64,000 nucleotides of DNA, from assembly GCA_016858145.1 (NCBI GenBank), contig JAEHOE010000176.1, positions 62,001 to 126,000 of the forward strand, in the 5' to 3' direction. Positions within the stretch are counted from its first letter, which is position 1, and each line of letters opens with the position of its first letter. The translations under genes and the position numbers were made by a program. Source of the DNA: Edaphochlamys debaryana. Lineage: Eukaryota; Chlorophyta; Chlorophyceae; Chlamydomonadales. Below are positions 1 to 25,200 of this stretch, piece after piece. Below the pieces are notes generated by a model. It did not search any database. It saw nothing but the letters and a program-made list of their open reading frames with translations, and was not told where the DNA came from.

Positions 1-1590
1 GCGCACATCGACCTCATCATCCATGCACAGGGTACCGGAATGGCAACAGAAGCCACTCGACACGGCTCCCGTCCATCCTCATGGCTGCCGTTGGCTCGTT
101 ATGTGCAGGGGCCATGCCTTCGCCCGTGGGAGGAGCTTCCGGTGAGTAGGGCTTGGACGCGGAGCGCAATGCAACTGGGGCAAACACAAACGGGGACCTG
201 GGAAGCCGGGCGGTCAAGCCCCGCCCCGCATACGCACGGCGGGGGTGGACAGCCCGGCGAGCCAGCCTCAGACTCAGGAGGGCTCAAGGGGGGCTCAGGG
301 GGGCTCAGGGGGGGTTCAGGGGGCTGAGAGGTGCTGAGAGGCTCCAGGCGATGGGTTCAGGCGATGGGTTCCGGGGGGCCTCAGGGGGGGCTTAGGAGCT
401 CAGAGCACCATCGCAGGCACCATCCTGAGCGGGCCAGCCTCGCAGCGGGCAGTCTCCAGCCCCGCCCCTACCGCCCCAAAGCCCTCCGCAAGCTACGGCC
501 CCTCGCGCACCCGCAGGGCAGCCATCTTGTACGATCATTGGGATGGTCGGTTGGGGCTGTGCAGTTCTCTCGGTAGTTTCGAAGGTCGGCATGGATACAC
601 ATGTCGCGGTCCCACCGACCTTCACCGATACACGCCGGCAGTGTTTAATTGCTTCTATATAGTTCAAGGGCTCACCAAACAGGCTGGGCGATCATAGCAT
701 CTGCGCTTGACAGTCAGTCGGTGACACGTACGTACCCCCGACCCGCCTCCGAAGTGTTGATCGATATCTGCCAACCCAGTTCTCCATCATGGGTAGCGAG
801 CGGCTCAGAATTCCAAAAGCGGTACCTGGCATCTCTACGCTACGTGAAGGCCGTCGAAGCCAGTTTACACTACCAGGGGGTGCCAGGGTATGGGTACGGC
901 ACGCCCTTGACGGCAGGTGCACTACAGCCGGTCGTGGGTTAGGACTCGGGAACCCTTGAGGACGGGTTGCCGAGTTTGATTTCCTCGAGGGGCTGTAGTG
1001 CAGCGAAAGGGGCTTGGCGTTTGAACACCCCTACCGGTATGCAGGGATGCGGGAGCTACTTGACCGGTATCCAGCGTGACACATCGTCTTATGCTACTTC
1101 TTATAGCAAGCTCTGCGCCAAGAATTGGGGGCCGATCGGGGGGTGAGGTTTTGGCCCGTTTCAATCGTCAGGCAGCACTGCAATGCACCGGTATTCGCAG
1201 CAAACTTGAGAACGAAGACGGGACTCTCCGTTTGCGGCCGGGTGCAAGCGGTAACGCTGGTGCTGCAATGCCCTTCTCTCCTGGCCGCGGCCGCGGTCGA
1301 TCAGGCTGACCCAACTCAGCAGCCTGCTCCTAGCAAGGGGGCAAGCCGAGACTGGAATAGGGTGCGGAGGCTTTTTCTCAACCCAAATCTCGTGGGGTGT
1401 GAGGGCTGCTGCTTGGGCAGTCATGAGGGCGGGCTGGGGGCATGGGCTTGGGGTTGTTCTGCTGTGCCTGGGCGACGGCGCAGGAAGTCGGTTGGACGGG
1501 GTGTCTTCCCACATCGCCCCGGCCAGGGCTTCTCTGGGCTTAGCCTTCGCTGCTGGCCGATCCGGTCGCTCCTCCCCCCCCTTCCCCCAG
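1..1590. other. No supported gene; upstream region of protease-like gene
   Basis: No exon with convincing family similarity or a phase-consistent splice pair was found on either strand. A G-rich simple repeat lies at about 262-395. One or more 5' exons of the protease-like gene that follows must lie here or before the window, because its first recognised exon opens with a splice acceptor in phase 1, but I could not place them. Confidence 0.5.
262..395. repeat. G-rich imperfect tandem repeat
   Basis: Imperfect repeats of GGCTCAGGGG-like units run through this stretch, followed by two copies of GCGATGGGTTC. It is a simple low-complexity repeat with no coding signal. Confidence 0.7.
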
Positions 1591-3058
1591 GACCAGAGCT
1601 GCACCCAGCCACATTCAGCAGGGGAATTGCGCGGCTGACACGCGCCATGAAGACCGTCGGCAGTGCGTGCCTGCTCTCCGAGCGCCTCAGCAACGCATGG
1701 CTGCTGGTGGCTCCACGTCACTGCCTGGACCCGCAGCCCGGGGAGCCCATTGGCGACCTGGGCCTCTCGGCGCACGGCTACAAGCTCCGGCGAGTCAATT
1801 CAAATGTTGGCGGGGTGGCGGGGGGACGCAGATCCGCCGGTACGGTCGGTTGCCCTTGCCGTGGCTCGGTGTGCGTGTAGCGCGCACGCAGACTAATCAA
1901 CCCCACATCCTCCCACGCCCAGGCACTTGGCCAGCTTCCCAGACCACGACGTATCCGTGCTGATGTTCGATGGCAACCCGCACCTGGACCCCAAGCTGGA
2001 GAAGTCCGTCACACCCTTCCTGTGCGTGCGTGCGGGCGTGGGCGGGGGAGGGGTCGTAGATGGGGCTTGGGGACCCCGAACTAAAGGAGTCCGCCGACCC
2101 GTACGTTCCGTGCAGAGCCTCAGGGGCGCGGGGGATGCGGCTGGAAACTGGTCTCTGTATGTGTGGAAAACCATGTGTATGGGCGCTGACTTTGCTGCCC
2201 TGACTGTGCCTCTTTGCATTCTGTGGTCCCTCTTCAGGCTCGACAGCGGCGAGGGGCTGCGGCGTGGCATGCGCGTGACGGCTGCCGGCTTCCCGCAGGC
2301 CGTGGACAAGGACATTCCGGGCGCCAGCCTGTGCGACAAGGTAGACAAGGAGGTGGTGTCGTGCGGTGTGATCAGCTACCTCGCATGCGACCTGGACCTG
2401 GCGGTCGGTGACTACGGCGGTAAGGCAGCGCACGGCCGTGGATAAAGCCGCTAGCGGCGTTGCTAGATACTGCTAGCCTTTCTACTTCGTCACCCTGGGG
2501 CCCCTTCCTGCCTTATGCTCACAGCCGCAACCCCGTGCAACTAATCATGTTCTAGGTGCAATGCCCAACGTCAGCGGAGGCGCGGTGTCGTTGTCGGAGG
2601 ACCTTCCGGGGAACCTAGTCGGCATGCACCTGGGCACGGTGTGGCACCAGGAGGGGACACGGCCGGACGGCGACGATGTGCAGACCCAGAGCGACCAGCC
2701 GGCGGGGGGCACCTCGGGTGAGGGCCCATCTTCAAGCGACCGGATGGAGATCGAGCGCTGGGGCAACAGCCCGGCCGTGAACCTCCTCTCGAGCTCGGGC
2801 CGGATGGAGCGCCGCGCCGGCGCCAGGCCGGGGGCCGGTGCAGGGGGCGAGGGGCACCAGGACCGCATGTCAGTGATTGAGGCGGCGCTCAAGTACTGCC
2901 TAGACAACGTGCCGCACAAGGGCTACCTGAGCTACTTTGTGCCCGCCTACACTCTGCAGCGCCTGCTGCGGCGGGCGCTGGGCAGCCGCAGCGCGGAGGC
3001 CGGGGGAGGCGGCGGGCCCGCGGCGGGGCAGCAGGCCGGCGGCTCTGGGCACGCGTGA
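1591..3058 (+). CDS. Chymotrypsin-fold (trypsin-like) serine protease-like protein, 5' end not located
   Basis: Four exons are supported: 1591 to about 1800-1850, about 1923/1943-2021, 2238-2419 and 2556-3058 (TGA). The last three join in phase (2, then 1). The first exon reads VGSACLLS then WLLVAPRHC, which fits the region around the catalytic His (codon 1719-1721). The second has HDVSVLMFDG, fitting the catalytic Asp (GAC 1948-1950). The last has PNVSGGAVSL followed by LVGMHLG, fitting the GNSGGP serine box (AGC 2573-2575) and the following strand. The serine box is divergent: Ala replaces the usual Pro after SGG. The C-terminal part is low-complexity, Gly/Arg-rich, then a helical stretch before the stop. 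The first donor and the 5' exons are unresolved; an ATG at 1647 is in frame, but the family needs sequence upstream of it. Protease assignment is by motif order only. Confidence 0.55.
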
Positions 3059-4898
3059 GGCAGGATGGGTCGGGCGGCAGTGAGGGCGCGCACAGCACAG
3101 CAGGCTGACAGGCCGCAGGGCCGACTGGGTAGGGGGGTCACGGCCTGGAGCGGGGCGCTCCGTCCACGGCCGAAGAGGGGCTCGGCAGGCGGCTGCTCTC
3201 TTGAGTGGTCGGGCGATATGTGTGCTTCCATCGGAAGCAGGGAGCATGTGCGCAGTGCACCGGGGGCATGTGCGCAGTGCACCGGGTTGGACGTGTGCCT
3301 TACCGATGTTGTGCTGGCGATCGGGTGCAGCTGGGGCGGTTGTGAGCTTCCGGCAACTGCTTGGCTGCGGTTTGGGTTGGCCGAGCGTATGTTTGTGTGT
3401 TAGGTTAGTTAGGTCGAAGCGGGAGGCCGTCTGCCGGCTTGTTCCCCGACAGCGCAGCAGAGGGCGGACAGGCCGCGGGCTGGGCCAATCAACTGAGTAC
3501 GGGGATCACGTCTTGGCGTGGGGCGTTCCGTCCACGGCGGAAGAGGGGCTTGGCAGGCGGCCACCGGTGCACACTGCTGCATAGCGGCATGCTCTTCTGA
3601 GGGGTCGGCGGACTGGTGATGCGTGTGATGCATGGGGGCCAGGGCGCATTGTGTGCGATGATCGAGTTCAGCCGGGGCGGTTGCGCGGTGCGCGCTGGAC
3701 GCATGTACGCTTGCGGTAGACCGGTTGAGGCAGAAGGCCGTATGCGGAAGATTCTACGCTGCTCAAGCGGCGGGGCTGTCTGGGTGGAAAGATGGCCCCA
3801 CCTATGGTAGGGCTCATTCAAATGTTTGGGCACCCCTTCCAGTACTGCTTATAATGACCATCGGGTTGCTGGGTGCTGGGCGCGCTGCTTTGGTCAATTG
3901 CCAGGTTCAGCATCACGGTTTTCACGTTGGGCCGCATTGAGTACTAGATCTGTGCGGGCTGTCGAATGGCTGCGGCACCTTGAGGGTGAGGGTAAGGCTC
4001 TACGGATGGCAGGAGTGGTGCTCGTTGAGTTGTTCGTTACCATGCTCGCTGCCGGTGGGCGGGACACTTGCAGGGCCGCAGCTGCCACAAGCCACTGCAA
4101 CATTTCCTCAGTACCCCCTTTCTCCTCGCGTCCTCTTACCGGTATCATTCCGAGGACACAGCCCCGTTCAAGCGGCCCCGACAGGGCACTCCCTTTCGAA
4201 ATTCAGCCGTCGCCACAGCACCGCCACCGTACCTCCTAGCTACCTAGCGCCTGCCTCGCAACGTGTTCCCTGATGGGAACAGGCATGAGGATATCCGTCT
4301 CAAAATTGAGCTCTCAGCAAGCCACCTCGAGCGAGTGAAAGAGCGCCAACCCATGCTACGCCCACCTTACCCGCTGGTCCGCACCGGGTCTTGACAACGA
4401 CATCAGGCCATTGCAAACGACGTCCCGTGCCTACTCCTACCGGTCACCGCCCACCCCCAAAGCTGAGGGCTCTTCACCGGCTCCTCGCACCATACGTTCG
4501 CACACACGGATGCGCCCTCAAAACACCACCCCACACACCACCCGGCATCCGCCCGGAACACGTCCGCCGGGGGCCGTTCCAGCCCCGGGCCACAGCGGGC
4601 GCCCGCCTATGCCCGACCCGGCCCCCAGACACCCGCCTGTGTGACTCCCACGGCTGAACCCGTCGCCGCGTCCGCCCATTCCGTTTCCCTGCCTCATCCA
4701 CCCCCGTCAACCATTTGCCGCCACCGCCGGCTACTCCATTCCCCTTTCCTCCTTTCCCCCAGTGGCCGCCAAAGGCATCGGCCACCACATCTAACGCACC
4801 CCTGCCCCTCATCCGCCTGCAATAGGCCCCATGCGGCTGGCCTTCCCCCCCTACTCCAGGCCGCCTCATCCCCCGACTGGGACCGCCTCCATTCCCCT
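3059..4898. other. Intergenic, convergent 3' ends
   Basis: This lies between the 3' ends of the protease-like gene (+) and the ABCC transporter (-). It holds an imperfect duplication near 3085-3760 and otherwise no recognisable exon. It presumably includes both 3' UTRs. Confidence 0.6.
3085..3760. repeat. Imperfect direct repeat of about 330-350 bp
   Basis: Blocks around 3106-3215 and 3460-3610 share, in the same order, a GACAGGCCGC start, a GGGCG(C/T)TCCGTCCACGGC segment, GAAGAGGGGCT(C/T)GGCAGGCGGC, and a later GCTGGGGCGGTTG-like segment (about 3330 and 3670). A shorter exact tandem of GCATGTGCGCAGTGCACCGG is also present at about 3243-3286. I aligned this by eye; the limits are approximate. 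Confidence 0.55.
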
Positions 4899-18751
<13,853 letters not shown>

Positions 18752-19282
18752 TGCGGTGCCGCAATTCCCCGGTCCACGTTATGCGCCGCCCGTGATCGCG
18801 AATGCGTTGTGTGTAATTAGAATTAGCTACAACAGGGCTGCGGCGCGGCGCTCTGCAGCATCTGGTCGGTGGTGAGTCGGTGGGCAACGTTGGTGCGACT
18901 CTCTCTAACAACGCCGCGTCCGCGAGCGTCGCGATGGGAGCTCAGGTTAGCTCTAATTGTTCACTGCTGTCGACTGCGCTGTTACTGCTGCCGGCGGGCT
19001 TTGGAGCGCAGTCGAGTAGATGTGCGACCGTCGTCGACGTCTGGGCCTGTGAACGACTTTGCAGACAGTGACGCTGTTGCGTGCACTGTAGCTCGCGGCT
19101 TGAGACGACGGCGCCACGAAACCCACGCGGGGTTTACGCACCCGGCCATGATGCACCCCCATGCGCTTTGACACCCCACGAAACAACTGTTGTTACCATG
19201 TACACAATAAAACACTCGCTTTCCTTAACCGGCATGCGCTGCAGCGCCGGAGCTTTCTCGTCGTCGCCATCCCATCCCCGGG
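18752..19282. promoter_or_regulatory. Divergent promoter region between ABCC and GUF1-like genes
   Basis: About 530 bases separate the two divergent start codons. No TATA box or other element could be assigned with confidence. It is less G/C-tract rich than the introns and contains AT-richer patches near 18805-18830 and 19195-19215. Calling it a shared promoter is inference from position. Confidence 0.4.
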
Positions 19283-22200
19283 ATGCCCCGCGCGCCTGAG
19301 TGGCGACTGGCCCTGAGAGCAGCGGCAGAATGTGCAACTCTTGTAGCATCTCGACAGGGCTTACTGCGTAGGGGCTGCGCGACGACCACGCTTTCAGCGT
19401 CGCTTTCGGGCGGGGATCGAACATCCCACGCTTGCCCCAGCGGCCCTTCCCCCAATGCTCCTCCCGAGGCCCCCGCGAACTCCGTTCGTCACCGCCAGCC
19501 CCACCACGTCCCGTGGCACCTATACCCCTATGCCTCACTCGGGGAGCCTAGGGGTGCTTGTGTCGGTCTTGCCGGGCACGACACGGGCTTGGGTGCCGCC
19601 GCCGGGTGCTTGATCACAGCTCCCCCAGAGCACGTGCACATGGGCCCAGGGAGGTCCAGTCCGGAGGACCGCCCGAGCCCAAGCGGTCTCAGCGGCCTTT
19701 CATCTCAGCCTATTGCGGAGGCCTTGGTCAGCAGGAGGCAGCCCTGGGCACTGGGCTGGGCGGGACGGGGGCCCGGCTCCGGCACCCCCGGCCAGCCCAC
19801 CCTCCGCCGCCACCTGAGCTCGAGCTCCGCGGCCGGAGCAGGGGCGGGGCCCTCCACCTCCCCAGCTCCGTCCACCTCTCCCACCACACCTACCACCACC
19901 ACCGCCACCACTACCGCTGCGGCTGCAGCCCCTGGGCTGCCCTCCGCCTCGGGGCACGGGGGCGCGGGCGCAGCGGCGGAGGCGGAGGCGGAGGCGGCTG
20001 CCCGGGCTGCCCAGGGGTTCGTGGGCGGGGGCTACGATGTGGGGCACTTCCCGCAGGTGAGGCCGCCGCATGGGGGGCGGGGGGGGGGCGGGGTTGAGAG
20101 CGGGCCGGGGCAACACACGGGGCAGGGGGGCTGGGGGTGCCAACTGCGGCCGCCGTTTGGGGTGCGGGAGGCGGGGCTGCCGCATGCAGGGAAGGGGCCG
20201 GGGCTCATGGGAAGGAAGGGGCGGCGGTGTGGGGGTCTTACAGGCGTCCATGCTTGCATGGGGGACAGTGACGGAGGACCGGTAGCAGAGGGGAGCTGGG
20301 GGGCGTAGGGCTAGTCTGGTGGTGAGCCTGGGGGCCTGGGGGCCGTGTGACCCAGGAGCGCAACCCTCAAGCCCCTGGGTCCCCACCACTCCTGATGCAT
20401 ATCCCCAGGAGCGGATCCGGAACTTCTCCATCATCGCCCACGTGGACCACGGTATGGGGGGGAGAGGGCGGGGGAGGGGGGCGTCGAGGACCGGCACAGG
20501 GAACTCATGCGCGGGGTCAGCCATTGCGCGGACAGAAACAGAACGGGGGCGGTGGAACGGGCTGGGACAGAACAGGGGCGGTGGAGCAATGCCATGGGCG
20601 AGGGCGAGGGCCAGGGCGAGGGCCCTTGGGGCTCACACGCGCCCGCCTTGGCTTATCTTCTGCCCGACCCCGCCCCGGTCCCCACCCTCCAGGCAAGTCC
20701 ACCATCGCCGACCGGCTCATGGAGATGACGGGGGCGCTGGGGGCGAAGGCCACCCACAACGCACAGTACCTGGACAAGCTGCAGGTGGGGGGGGGCGGCT
20801 GCGGTGGAGCGCGAGCGGGGCATCACCGTCAATGAGCTGGAGACACACGCACACGCACACGCCCCCATACACACGCCTTCTTTCCCCTCCGCCCCCTCCG
20901 CCCCTCCCCGCCCCCAGGTGGAGCGCGAGCGGGGCATCACCGTCAAGGCCCAGACCGTGTCCCTAGTCTACCGCCACCGGGGGCAGGACTACATGCTCAA
21001 CCTCATCGACACGCCGGGTGGGGGGAGGGGGGGCGGAGGATGAGGCAGGGTGAGGGACGTGGGGGCTGAGCTCGATGGGCTTGAAAATAGAGAGGGGTGT
21101 GCTTGGCAGAACCCGAGCGTGAACGCGTGCTCAACCTCACCGACACGCCGGAAGGGGGAAGGGTGTTTGGCAGAACCTGAGCGTGGTATGGTGGTTGAGG
21201 GTGCAAGGACTGCGAGGCTTGGGCACTGGGGCTCCACTGTCGGACCCCAGACCTCGTCCCTCCCCCCCCTGCCCCCTCCAAGGCCATGTGGACTTCTCCT
21301 ACGAGGTCTCCCGCTCCCTGGCCGCATGCCAGGTGCGGCCCGGGCCCCGCACACCACAGCCAATGGGGTTTGATGGCGGGGACCCTTGATGGCAGCCCGC
21401 TGGGCACGGCACGGCACGGCACGGCAATGAAAACCAACGCGACGCGGTCCCGCTCCAACGCCTCCCCACCTGGCTCCCTTCAGAAAGGAACTACCCCCCT
21501 CCCCTCAGGGCGCCCTGCTGGTGGTGGACGCGGGTCAGGGCGTGCAGGCGCAGACCGTGGCCAACTTCTACCTGGCCTTCGAGCAGGTGGGGGGGGGCGG
21601 GGGGGTAGGGGGTAGGGGTCCCCTGTGGGGCTAGGGAGCGCTAGGGTCCTAGGGGGCAGGGGAGATCAAGGGGGGCTCAGGGAGTTCTGGTGGTGGGCCC
21701 CTCGGGCAGGTCGGGTGGGCGGAGGGAGGCAGGTCTCGGGGCAGGGCTGGGGAGGCGAGGGGGCTTGGGGTAGGTGTCGCAAAGGTGCAGGGAATCCGCC
21801 TCTGCCATCCTCCCACCTGTCCAGTCCTCCCCCCCCTTCCCTCCTCCCCCCTGTCAGGGCCTGGACCTGGTCCCCGTGATCAACAAGATCGACCTCCCCG
21901 CCGCCGACCCCCCCGGCTGCGCAGCCCAGATGCAGGCTGCGTTCGACCTCGACCCCGCGGCGTCTCTCTACACCAGGTTGGTGTGTTGGGGGCGATGAGG
22001 GGTAGTGGGGGGGGGGTTGCTGGGCGGGATCGCGTCGCCTGCGCCAGGGAAGCTCACCGTGTGACGGTGCATACCACCAGTGGGGTTGGGGTCGGGGTGG
22101 GGGTTGTCAAGCAATACACCGCAATTCCTTGGCTCTGGCGCAGCGGAAGGCAAGATGCGGAGGCAGTCAACAGGCGGTCAGGCACGCAGGGGCATCCCCG

Positions 22201-25200
22201 CATCCTGGCTAGCCCAACTTCCCGTCCACGCACCTTCCTTCCCTCCCTCGCAACCACAGTCGCTTCCTGCTCGCTACTCACGCACTCCCCCCCCCTTCCC
22301 CTCACCCTGCCCCCACCCACCCACCCACCAGCGCCAAGACAGGGCAGGGGATGGACTCGGTCCTGCCGGCGGTGGTGGAGTGAGTCTGTGGGTGGGAGGG
22401 GGGCTACGCAGTAGCTGCGGGGCACTGAGGGAGAGTCAGGTCAAGGAGCCGCCTCTGCATTCACCTTTGCCCACGGCCTCCTGCCTCTACTGCCGACCCC
22501 CCTGCCTCTCTCTCCCCCCCCCCGCAGGCGCGTGCGGCCACCGGGAGGTAACCCCAACGCGCCGGGTGAGGGCTGGCTGCTTCGTGGGGTCGGGCGGGAC
22601 CGCCTGCCTCCTCCGTACCTCTTATGATTCCCTCATCCCACGGCCCCTCCCCACTCCTTCTAACTAACGCCTCCCCTCCTCCCCCTCCTCGCTCTATTGC
22701 CCCCCCCCCTAAAGCCCGGCTGCTCCTGTTCGATGCGTTGCATGACGAGTACCGGGGGGTGGTGCTTCTGGTGGAGGTGGTGGATGGGGGCGTGGAGGTG
22801 AGGGGCGTGGGCTGGGCTGGGGCGGGGGGGGCGTGTGTGCCAAGGACGGCCAACCCTATGTTAGCAGCAAGTAAAGTGACGTGTGTGCAAGGCTGGCGGC
22901 GAGGGGAGGGACTTGGAGGGAGCCTGCATCCCTGCATCCCAGAGGGCCTGAGATTGCCGTGGTGTGGTACGAGGGCGGCCGGTCTGGTGCCCAATCCCCC
23001 AACCCTCCACCCCCCTCCCCACAGGTGGGGCAGAAGCTGGCCATGGCGTCCACGGGCCAGGCCTACGAGGTGCTCGAGGTGGGGGCCGGGGGCGGGGCCG
23101 GGGCGGGAGGGTGAGGGCTGTGTCTCAGGGCCGTTGGCCCTGGTAGGGTCATGGGTGTGGGGGCGGGAGGAGCGGGCACGCGAGTCGCCCCTCGTTGGCA
23201 GCGGGGCGTCTGCCTCTGGTCGGCGGGGGGGGGCGGGGGGCGGGGGGGGGGGGCCGGGCGGGCTGGGAATGAGGCCTAGCTGGGGCCTCGGGACGGTTGG
23301 CTTCATCGGTAGGTCGTGGCCCAAAGCGGGGTGTTACAGCGGGCAGGGAGGGAGGCCGGGCCAAGCATGTGGCCCCCAACCCTGTGTACGGCAATCTCAC
23401 TCCGCGCCTCTGTCATCCCATGCAGCTGGGCCTGCTCGCCCCCGAGCGCCACCCCACCGGCCGCCTGCTGACGGGACAGGTGAGCCGTCCTGGCATACGG
23501 TAGGCACCTAGCCGCGCATCCCCAGCCTTGCGCGGCCTTGCCTCGCTCGCCCGCTACCCACTAGCAGTCACCGCCCCCTGGCTTTCCGCACATCGGGTCT
23601 TGGTCGTCTGCTTCAGCCCGGTCCACTCCCACCGCCACTGGGACGCTCTGCCGTATCTTCTCCCGCACCCGGACTGCCCCCCAGCCCTCGCGGTGGCCGC
23701 CCCGCCTGCGCGCATCAACCTCAGCAAGCACAGACACGCATCACACCGCATCCACCCACCCACCTCCGCCCCTCCCTCTTCCACCAGTGCTCCGCTAGCG
23801 CAGGCGACGCGATCCCACTCCCCCACCACTCCCCCCTCAGCCCCTCCGCCCCTCCGCCCCTCTGCCCCCTCCACCCCCCCCCCCCAGGTGGGCTACCTGG
23901 TGTGCGGCATCAAGGACCTCAAGGCGGCCCGAGTGGGGGACACGCTCTACGCCCCCCAGTCCCCCGGGCAGGGACAGCCCGGGGCAGCCGCCGCGCCCCC
24001 GCGCCTGCCGGGCTTCAGGCCGGCCAAGGCCATGGTGGGAGAGGGTGGGAGTGTTACACACGGCGTTTAGTACAGTGTCGTACAGTACAGTATGGTGCAG
24101 TACAGGGAGGGGGGTTTAGGCCGGCCAAGGCCATGGTGGGTGGGTGGGATCGGAGGCCCCTGCTCAAGGGCTGTGAACCTCGCTCTATTCGGATCACGGG
24201 CGGCCAAGGTTCATCGCCTCCTCCCTGTTCACGCCTGCCCCTGCCCCCTGCCCCACCCCCCAGGTGTTTGCGGGCCTGTTCCCGCTGGGCGGTGACGGCT
24301 CCGAGTTCGAGGGCCTGGCGGCGGCCATGGACAAACTGCTCCTGAACGACGCCAGGTGAGCGGGGCCCAAGGAGGGCCGTGGAGGGCCCACGCAGGGCCC
24401 AAGGTTGGGCCCACGCCGGGCCCAAGGTTGGGCCCATGGAGGTCCCTTGGACTCATTCCGGCTTGACGAATTCAGGAGGGGGCTGTGGATAGGGGAGGAG
24501 CGTGTGGCTGCGTCCCTGGCCAGGGTGCAGGAGGGCCGGCGCATTGCAGCCCATTGCTCACCACCCCCAACCCACCCACCCTGCTCCCCACGCCTCAGCG
24601 TGGTGGTCAAGCGGGAGAACAGCGACGCCCTGGGCCCCGGGTTCAGGTGCATCGGGTGCAGGGTGGGGTAGGGCGGGGTCGGGACGCTCATAGAGCTGCT
24701 GCTCGCCTCGAGGTCAGTTCGCTCAGCGGCCCCCCTCTCGCTCTCCTCCTTCCTGGCTCTCCTCCTTCCTGGCAACGACCTCCTCAGGCCCTGCGGGAAC
24801 CCCTTCCCCCCCCCCTTCCTTCATGCCCCCACCTCCCTCCCCTCCCCCCCACCACCCCAGGTGTGGCTTCCTGGGCATGCTACACATGGACGTGTTCCGT
24901 CAGCGGCTGGAGCAGGAGGTGGGGGTGGGGTGGGGTGGAGGGGAAAGGAGGGTCTGAAAGTTGAGTGCGGTGCGGGCATAGAGCGTCTCTCGGGGCCGGC
25001 GCCGCACGTGGGCAGCTGACCAAATGACCACCAGCCCTCCCTCCCTCCCCCTTTCACCCACCCAACCCCAGTTCGGTGCCAGTGTGGTGGTTACCACTCC
25101 CACGGTGCCGTACATCTTGGAGATGCCGGACGGCACGTCCGTAACCCTGGAGAGCGCCGCGGACTACCCCCTGGGGACGAAGGTGTGTGTGGGGGAGGGG

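Noticed and set aside
1125..1880. 251-codon + strand frame as a single first exon of the protease gene
   Set aside because: Only the part after the 1590 acceptor looks like protein of the family; the upstream part is low-complexity and lacks motifs.
20804..21043. 79-codon frame starting at the duplicated VERERGITV as an independent gene or alternative start
   Set aside because: It runs from the intronic copy into the real exon through His-rich low complexity; the canonical exon 3 to exon 4 junction is in phase.
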